A stretch of DNA of 64,000 bases from Paenibacillus cymbidii (GTDB taxonomy: Bacteria; Bacillota; Bacilli; Paenibacillales; NBRC-103111). Location: the NCBI RefSeq assembly GCF_004764705.1, contig NZ_SHLX01000006.1, positions 186,001-250,000 on the forward strand, written 5' to 3'. Positions 59,430 to 64,000 of the stretch are shown in pieces (position 1 is the first letter of the stretch; every line of letters begins with the position of its first letter). The notes below the pieces were generated by a model, which saw only the letters and a list, made by a program, of their open reading frames with translations, did no database searches and was not told where the DNA came from. Made by a program: the position numbers and the translations under genes.

Positions 59430-61850
59430 TTATGGAAGCGTGATGACGGAGCTCGACTCCCAGTTGCCTGCTTCGTCCATGGCGGTAATGACGATTTTGC
59501 CGCCGCTGTACGTTTTGGCCAAATTGACTTTATATGTGCCCGTTGCGGCGCCCTTGGACGCTTTGGCAACGGCGCTTGCGACGAATGTCTTGCTTGTTAT
59601 CGTGTCGCCGTCCACACTGACCTGGGCTATGGTCACCGTGCTGCCGGCTGCCGCCGACCCGCTCACCGTAATCGTGCCCGATTTCGCTTTCGTCGTGCTG
59701 GCCTCGCCGAGCAAATCGTAATCTCCCCACGCCGTTTGCGCATTCATTGCCGTCAGCGGGCCCGCCTGCATTCCCGCCGTCACTTTGATCCCTTTGTACG
59801 CCACATTCTTGTATTGCCTTGCCGCATTCGACGTTTCGCTATAATCCTCTCCGTAAACGATCAGCGTGTACGTTCCCGTCGGAACGATCATTTGGAACGC
59901 GCCTTTGGCATTCGTCGTTGCGCTCCAGGACGATTTGCCGTTAACCGCCTTCACCTTGACGCCATTGGCCGGCTGATTGCCGCCTTTCAGCACGACGCCG
60001 CCGATCGCCCCTTGCTTCTTCGCGTCGAGCTTATCTTTGCTCGGCCACGTGAGCGCCGCTTTGCCCGTACCGGATACGGTAACCGCCAGACTGACCACCT
60101 GCGTATACGCGGCATCCGTTACGGAAACCTCATACTTGCCTTTGTTGATGGCTCCTTTGAACTTGCCCGTCTCGTCGGTGACTGCCGTATTGCCTTCGCC
60201 CGCCACATCGGTCGTAATATCGCTGCCGGCCGCGTCGGTAACGGTGACGTACAAATTGCCGACAGGCGCTTTGGCCCCGTCCGTTACCGTTACCTCCAGC
60301 GTCGTTGCCGCGCCGATTTCGAAATCGGCGGACATCGTTGCGCCGGCTGCGCCGAAGTTGCCGACCGAGACGTACGTTTTGGTCCCGGCATACGTATTGC
60401 TGTTCGGCTTGGTAGACGGACCGAACTGTTTGCCTGTCGTATAGAAATCGCCCGCATCGGCTCGTTTCCCTTTGTCCTTGCCAATCTGCCCGAGACCATC
60501 CGCCTCGACCAGGCTAATCAGCTTGTGCGCCGAAGATCCGTTGTTGAACATAAAGTCGTTGCCCGCCGTATTCAGGCGCGAGTCGATATGCCAAATCACC
60601 ATACCGTTCGTCGGATAGTTGTAGTCGTTGCCGGTTTCGTTCTTGCGGTACTGCGCCATGTAAAACTCGCCGAACTCGCTGCCCGTCGCCCCCGGCATAA
60701 TCAGCACCGCATCGCCATCGGTGCCGGACGGCTTCAGCTCGATCGTTTTTTTCCCGGTCTTGGCGACTACGCGTGGCGTCAGCCATCCCAGCAAAAACTT
60801 CGAGAAAGCGTTATGATCGCCCCAGTTGCCGTCCATAATGTCAAGCCCGCCGACGCCGCCGCGGTTATTGTCTTTATTCCAGTCGGTATAATCGTAATAG
60901 TCCGGCAAGCCCAGCATGTGGCCGGTTTCGTGAATGTCGACCTGCGGATAATACTTGATCGTTGGGTGGCTGGCATCGTAGGCGGCGTTGCCGATCCAGG
61001 ACCAGACGTACGTTTTGATCTTTTTCCCGCCGACGACCGGACTGCTGCTGCTCCAGCCGGTCTGGTACGCCCACCAATACGTAGCCCAGGCGCCGGCGTC
61101 TCCGGTCCATTTGACATACAGGCCGTCGATCGTGCCGTCTCCGTCGCTGTCATATTGCGAAAAATCTTCGCCTTTCCCTGCATGATAGGCAAGCGCTTCC
61201 TTGATCAGTTCCTCGCGCTTCTGCACCGCTTCCTGCGACGACGACAAGGATGTATTCGCCGGCTGGTAATAGCTGCGGTTGTGCGATGCCGTAAACCAAT
61301 CCAGCACTTTGCCGTCGATCGTCAGTTTGCCGTAAGAGGAACGGTAGTAATATTGCTTGACGCTGTCATACGGCTTGGCATCGAGGCCATTGCCGAAGAA
61401 CGAGCTTTGCACGTCCGCAACCGGATTGTCGGCCGTCGCCCTCACGTCGGGAAAGTCGATCAGCAGCACGAGCGCCTTGGCCGTGCCGGTACGCGGCATC
61501 GAACCGGTTCTGCCGCTTGGCGGCGCGAATTGGAACGATTCCATCATGCGGAATACGTCGCCGCCGTCGTATGGTGCCGCCTGATCTCCCGACTGCCCGG
61601 ACGCTGCCGCTCCCGTCAGTTCGCGCAGCTTGTTCGGCAGCTGTTCCGCCAAATCTTCCTCCACCTTGTGGCCGCCCAGCGCTTCCGCCGCCTCCGCATG
61701 CTGCTCCAGCGTTCCCTCCTGCTGAAATTTCTCCAGTTCGCCTGGTCGCGGCGGCGCGATCGCCGACGCGGTTCCGGCAACGGCCAGTTGCAGCGCGAGC
61801 AGCGCCGTCAAGCCGATCGCAAGCGGCTTTCTCCCCCATAGCTTCGACAC
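59430..61850 (-). CDS. Secreted M6 family (immune inhibitor A-like) metalloprotease
   Basis: This zinc protease has about 806 residues. A GTG at 61850 with GGAAGGA upstream was chosen because it places a proper signal peptide (LAIGLTALLALQLAVAGTASA) at the N-terminus; the frame continues to 62021 without such features. A propeptide precedes the catalytic domain, which contains HETGHMLGLPDYYDYTD (zinc site) and MDGNWGDHNAFSKFLLGWL (Met-turn). C-terminal beta domains (about residues 490-800) include carboxypeptidase-regulatory-like repeats (GKFKGAINKGKYEVSVTDAA; GAFQMIVPTGTYTLIVYGE). It degrades extracellular proteins. Its terminator carries the MITE. Confidence 0.92.
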   Translation of the reverse strand: MSKLWGRKPLAIGLTALLALQLAVAGTASAIAPPRPGELEKFQQEGTLEQHAEAAEALGGHKVEEDLAEQLPNKLRELTGAAASGQSGDQAAPYDGGDVFRMMESFQFAPPSGRTGSMPRTGTAKALVLLIDFPDVRATADNPVADVQSSFFGNGLDAKPYDSVKQYYYRSSYGKLTIDGKVLDWFTASHNRSYYQPANTSLSSSQEAVQKREELIKEALAYHAGKGEDFSQYDSDGDGTIDGLYVKWTGDAGAWATYWWAYQTGWSSSSPVVGGKKIKTYVWSWIGNAAYDASHPTIKYYPQVDIHETGHMLGLPDYYDYTDWNKDNNRGGVGGLDIMDGNWGDHNAFSKFLLGWLTPRVVAKTGKKTIELKPSGTDGDAVLIMPGATGSEFGEFYMAQYRKNETGNDYNYPTNGMVIWHIDSRLNTAGNDFMFNNGSSAHKLISLVEADGLGQIGKDKGKRADAGDFYTTGKQFGPSTKPNSNTYAGTKTYVSVGNFGAAGATMSADFEIGAATTLEVTVTDGAKAPVGNLYVTVTDAAGSDITTDVAGEGNTAVTDETGKFKGAINKGKYEVSVTDAAYTQVVSLAVTVSGTGKAALTWPSKDKLDAKKQGAIGGVVLKGGNQPANGVKVKAVNGKSSWSATTNAKGAFQMIVPTGTYTLIVYGEDYSETSNAARQYKNVAYKGIKVTAGMQAGPLTAMNAQTAWGDYDLLGEASTTKAKSGTITVSGSAAAGSTVTIAQVSVDGDTITSKTFVASAVAKASKGAATGTYKVNLAKTYSGGKIVITAMDEAGNWESSSVITLP

Positions 61851-61887
61851 GATTTCTTCATCCTTCCCATCCCCAAGTTGGCGCGCG

Positions 61888-64000
61888 TTACGATGCTTGT
61901 TCCTTGCCGCCGATCCATGCCGTAAGCTTCTCGGGCGGCAGCGGCGGACTGTAATAATAGCCTTGAATCTGATCGCATTGCTGGCTGCGGAGAAAAGCAA
62001 GCTGCTCTTCCGTCTCGACACCTTCCGCGATTACTTTCAGCTGCAAGTGGCGCGCCATCGCGACAATGGTTGAAATAATCGCGGCATCGCTGCAATCGTC
62101 GCGAATTTCGCGAATGAACGATTGGTCGATCTTGAGCTTGTCGATCGGGAATTTGGTCAAGTAGCTGAGCGAGCTGTACCCGGTGCCGAAGTCATCCATG
62201 CTGATGTTCAGCCCGAGCTGTTTGAGCCGACCCAGCGTCTCCAGCGCGCGTTGCACATCCATCGCCATACTTTCCGTAATTTCCAGTTCCAGATAACGCG
62301 GCTCGAGCCCGGTTTCTTCGAGGATGTGCCCAATCGTCTCCGCCAGATGCGGCTGCTCGAACTGCCGGATCGACAAGTTGACGGATACCACGATGGGCCG
62401 AAGCCCCGCATTTTGCCACAGCTTGTTCTGCTGGCAGGCCGTTCGGATAATCCATTCCCCGATCGGATTGATCAGCCCCGTCTCTTCGGCGACCGGAATG
62501 AAGACGCCCGGCGGGATCAGCCCTTTTTCGGGATGGTTCCATCGCAGCAGCGCCTCGGCGCCAACGATTTCCCCGCTGGCCAAATCGATTTGCGGCTGAT
62601 AGTGCACGACGAATTCCCTGCGTTCGATCGCCCGATGCAGGCCGGACTCGATCTCCAGCTTCAGCTTGAAGTCCTCGTCCATGGACGCATCGTACATTTG
62701 CACGTTGTTGCGCCCTATCTTTTTGGCATAGTGGAGCGCTGTTTCGGCATTTTTCATCAGCGTTTCGCCGTCTTCTCCATGCGCATGCATCAAAGCGACG
62801 CCAACGCTGACGGACATATGGAACTCGAATCCGCGTACCACGATCGGTTTTGCGACTACGGCCATAAGCCGTTTGACCGTCCGGAGCGTATAGTCCGCCC
62901 CCCGGGAACGAGGAAGCAAGAAAGTAAACAGATCGCTGCCGAGCCGTGCCAGAATGGCCCCCGGCGGGAGCGATTCCGCCATTCTCGATGCGAGCAGCTT
63001 CAGCACTTCGTCGCCGGAAATATTGCCTGCCGCATCGTTGACGGCTTTGAAGCGGTCAATGTTGAGGTAGCAAAGCGAAGGCATGTCCTTGTATCCGGCC
63101 GTATGGCGGAGCGATTCCTCCACCAGCTCGATGAATTTGCGCCGGTTCGGCAACTCGGTCAACTCGTCCCGATAGGCCAGTGCGTTGATGCGCGCTTCTC
63201 TTGCCCGCGCTTCCGTAACGTCTTTCGTGATGAAATAAACGCCGATCACCGTGCTTACTTGCGAGATGGGCACACAAGTCACTTCCAGCTCGACGCGGTG
63301 GCCGTGCTTGTGCTGCAGCGACATCTCGAACGATTGCGGATTGCCGCGCAAAGTTTCCTGAAATTGCCTTATGTAGGACGGCAGCTCGGAACCGTCGAAT
63401 TGATGGATCGACTGGCCGATGAAATAGGTCGCGTCGTAACCGGTAATTCGTTTGACGGCCGGGTTCACGCTGCGGATGCTGCCGGTGCGATCGACCGAAA
63501 AAACCGCGTCGGAATTGTTGTCGAACAACGAACGATAGTGCAATTCGCTTGCGTCGAGCTCGGCCGTACGGGACGCCAGCCTTCGGTCGAAGATGGCGCT
63601 GATAAGCGTAAAACCAAGCATGAATAACGTCGCAATGCCCACTTCGTAGGCGATCGTTTCGGTGGCGATTGATTGCTCCAGGCTTATCCGAACCGAACTG
63701 TCGGGGATGAGCTTGGCCGCAGACATGCCCGTATAATGCATGCCGACGATGGCGGCCCCCATTACGACGCCGCTGCCGAGCTTGCGGGTTGTCCACTCGC
63801 GTCTCGTGTCGTCACGAAACGAAAAGCTGAGCCACAGCGCCGCAATGGAAGCCGCTACCGCAACGAGCACAGCCAAGGCGAACAAGTCGGCGTCGTAGCG
63901 GATGACGGCTTGAAGCCGGATCGCTTCCATGCCGGTAAAATGCATCGCGGCAATACCGCCGCCCATGACGAGCCCGCCGAGCACCAGCGACCGCAGCGAC
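61888..64000 (-). CDS. MHYT-PAS-GGDEF-EAL cyclic di-GMP signalling protein, 5' end outside window
   Basis: The frame is open to the right edge, so the N-terminus is missing; about 700 residues are visible. Two MHYT motifs (AAMHFTGMEA, GMHYTGMSA) mark a membrane sensor of the MHYT type, followed by PAS (about residue 155), a GGDEF domain and EAL. The GGDEF signature is degenerate (LGSDLF), so cyclase activity is unlikely. The EAL domain keeps EALLRW, DDFGTGYSSL, KIDQSF and EGVET, so cyclic di-GMP phosphodiesterase activity is expected. It is followed by the protease gene on the same strand. Confidence 0.92.
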   Translation of the reverse strand, partial: SLRSLVLGGLVMGGGIAAMHFTGMEAIRLQAVIRYDADLFALAVLVAVAASIAALWLSFSFRDDTRREWTTRKLGSGVVMGAAIVGMHYTGMSAAKLIPDSSVRISLEQSIATETIAYEVGIATLFMLGFTLISAIFDRRLASRTAELDASELHYRSLFDNNSDAVFSVDRTGSIRSVNPAVKRITGYDATYFIGQSIHQFDGSELPSYIRQFQETLRGNPQSFEMSLQHKHGHRVELEVTCVPISQVSTVIGVYFITKDVTEARAREARINALAYRDELTELPNRRKFIELVEESLRHTAGYKDMPSLCYLNIDRFKAVNDAAGNISGDEVLKLLASRMAESLPPGAILARLGSDLFTFLLPRSRGADYTLRTVKRLMAVVAKPIVVRGFEFHMSVSVGVALMHAHGEDGETLMKNAETALHYAKKIGRNNVQMYDASMDEDFKLKLEIESGLHRAIERREFVVHYQPQIDLASGEIVGAEALLRWNHPEKGLIPPGVFIPVAEETGLINPIGEWIIRTACQQNKLWQNAGLRPIVVSVNLSIRQFEQPHLAETIGHILEETGLEPRYLELEITESMAMDVQRALETLGRLKQLGLNISMDDFGTGYSSLSYLTKFPIDKLKIDQSFIREIRDDCSDAAIISTIVAMARHLQLKVIAEGVETEEQLAFLRSQQCDQIQGYYYSPPLPPEKLTAWIGGKEQAS

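Noticed and set aside
1..64000. tRNA, rRNA or known riboswitch
   Set aside because: No cloverleaf-like sequence with TTCGA-type T-arm and CCA-side acceptor, no rRNA signature and no conserved riboswitch core was seen on reading both strands; a covariance scan was not possible.

Overview
The window looks like chromosome of a high-GC, spore-former-type Firmicute of the Paenibacillaceae (Paenibacillus or Cohnella-like). This is inferred from gene content: paired YesM/YesN two-component systems with AraC-type output, CUT1 sugar ABC transporters encoded without their own ATPase, lipoprotein binding proteins, a DUF2975/YozG pair, an M6 immune-inhibitor-type protease and strong AGGAGG-type ribosome binding sites with sigma-A promoters. 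No rRNA or tRNA gene was seen.

Left end (1-4.1 kb): a MerR regulator translationally coupled to a two-domain SRPBCC protein, with a textbook 19-bp-spacer MerR promoter; then a TetR regulator and a DHA2-type efflux pump sharing a CTAAC-NN-GTTAG operator. 4.1-20.6 kb is a polysaccharide module: two paralogous parallel beta-helix proteins (one exported and very large, one without signal peptide), divergent from a sugar ABC operon (two permeases, binding lipoprotein) with a promoter and a perfect cre site, a YesM kinase and a YesN regulator. Between kinase and regulator lie three different tandem repeat arrays (17.4-18.8 kb).

20.6-28.3 kb holds the most unusual locus: two paralogous ferritin-like proteins with ExxH di-iron signatures, a plant-type [2Fe-2S] ferredoxin, a PhyH-type 2-oxoglutarate dioxygenase, a CocE/NonD acyl hydrolase, an AraC regulator and an aldo/keto reductase. 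An identical 18-bp sequence precedes both minus-strand operons, suggesting one AraC-controlled regulon for an uncharacterised oxidative pathway. 28.4-35.5 kb is a mixed region: an Ala/Pro-rich protein of unknown role, a UGT-type glycosyltransferase, an IS110-family element, a RibD/DHFR-like reductase, a secreted tail-collar-repeat protein and a glyA remnant with an internal deletion.

35.7-43.2 kb: a WYL regulator, a terpene-cyclase-fold protein, a second response regulator/histidine kinase pair, an AT-rich island with a P-loop kinase, and a DUF2975-YozG-DUF817 membrane operon. 43.4-53.8 kb: a second sugar ABC operon ending in an FAD oxidoreductase, then a tightly overlapping operon of a short-chain dehydrogenase, an unrecognised protein and a beta-propeller protein. 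54-64 kb: ROK kinase and SIS isomerase genes, an AraC regulator and a diguanylate cyclase, a PIG-V-like membrane protein, an M6 metalloprotease and a truncated MHYT-PAS-GGDEF-EAL protein.

Four intergenic sites (29.6, 40.3, 49.3 and 53.8 kb) carry copies of one composite element: four palindromes at almost fixed spacing with unrelated spacers of constant length. Together with the arrays at 17-19 kb and a MITE-like insertion inside a terminator at 59.2 kb, this makes the non-coding DNA as notable as the genes.
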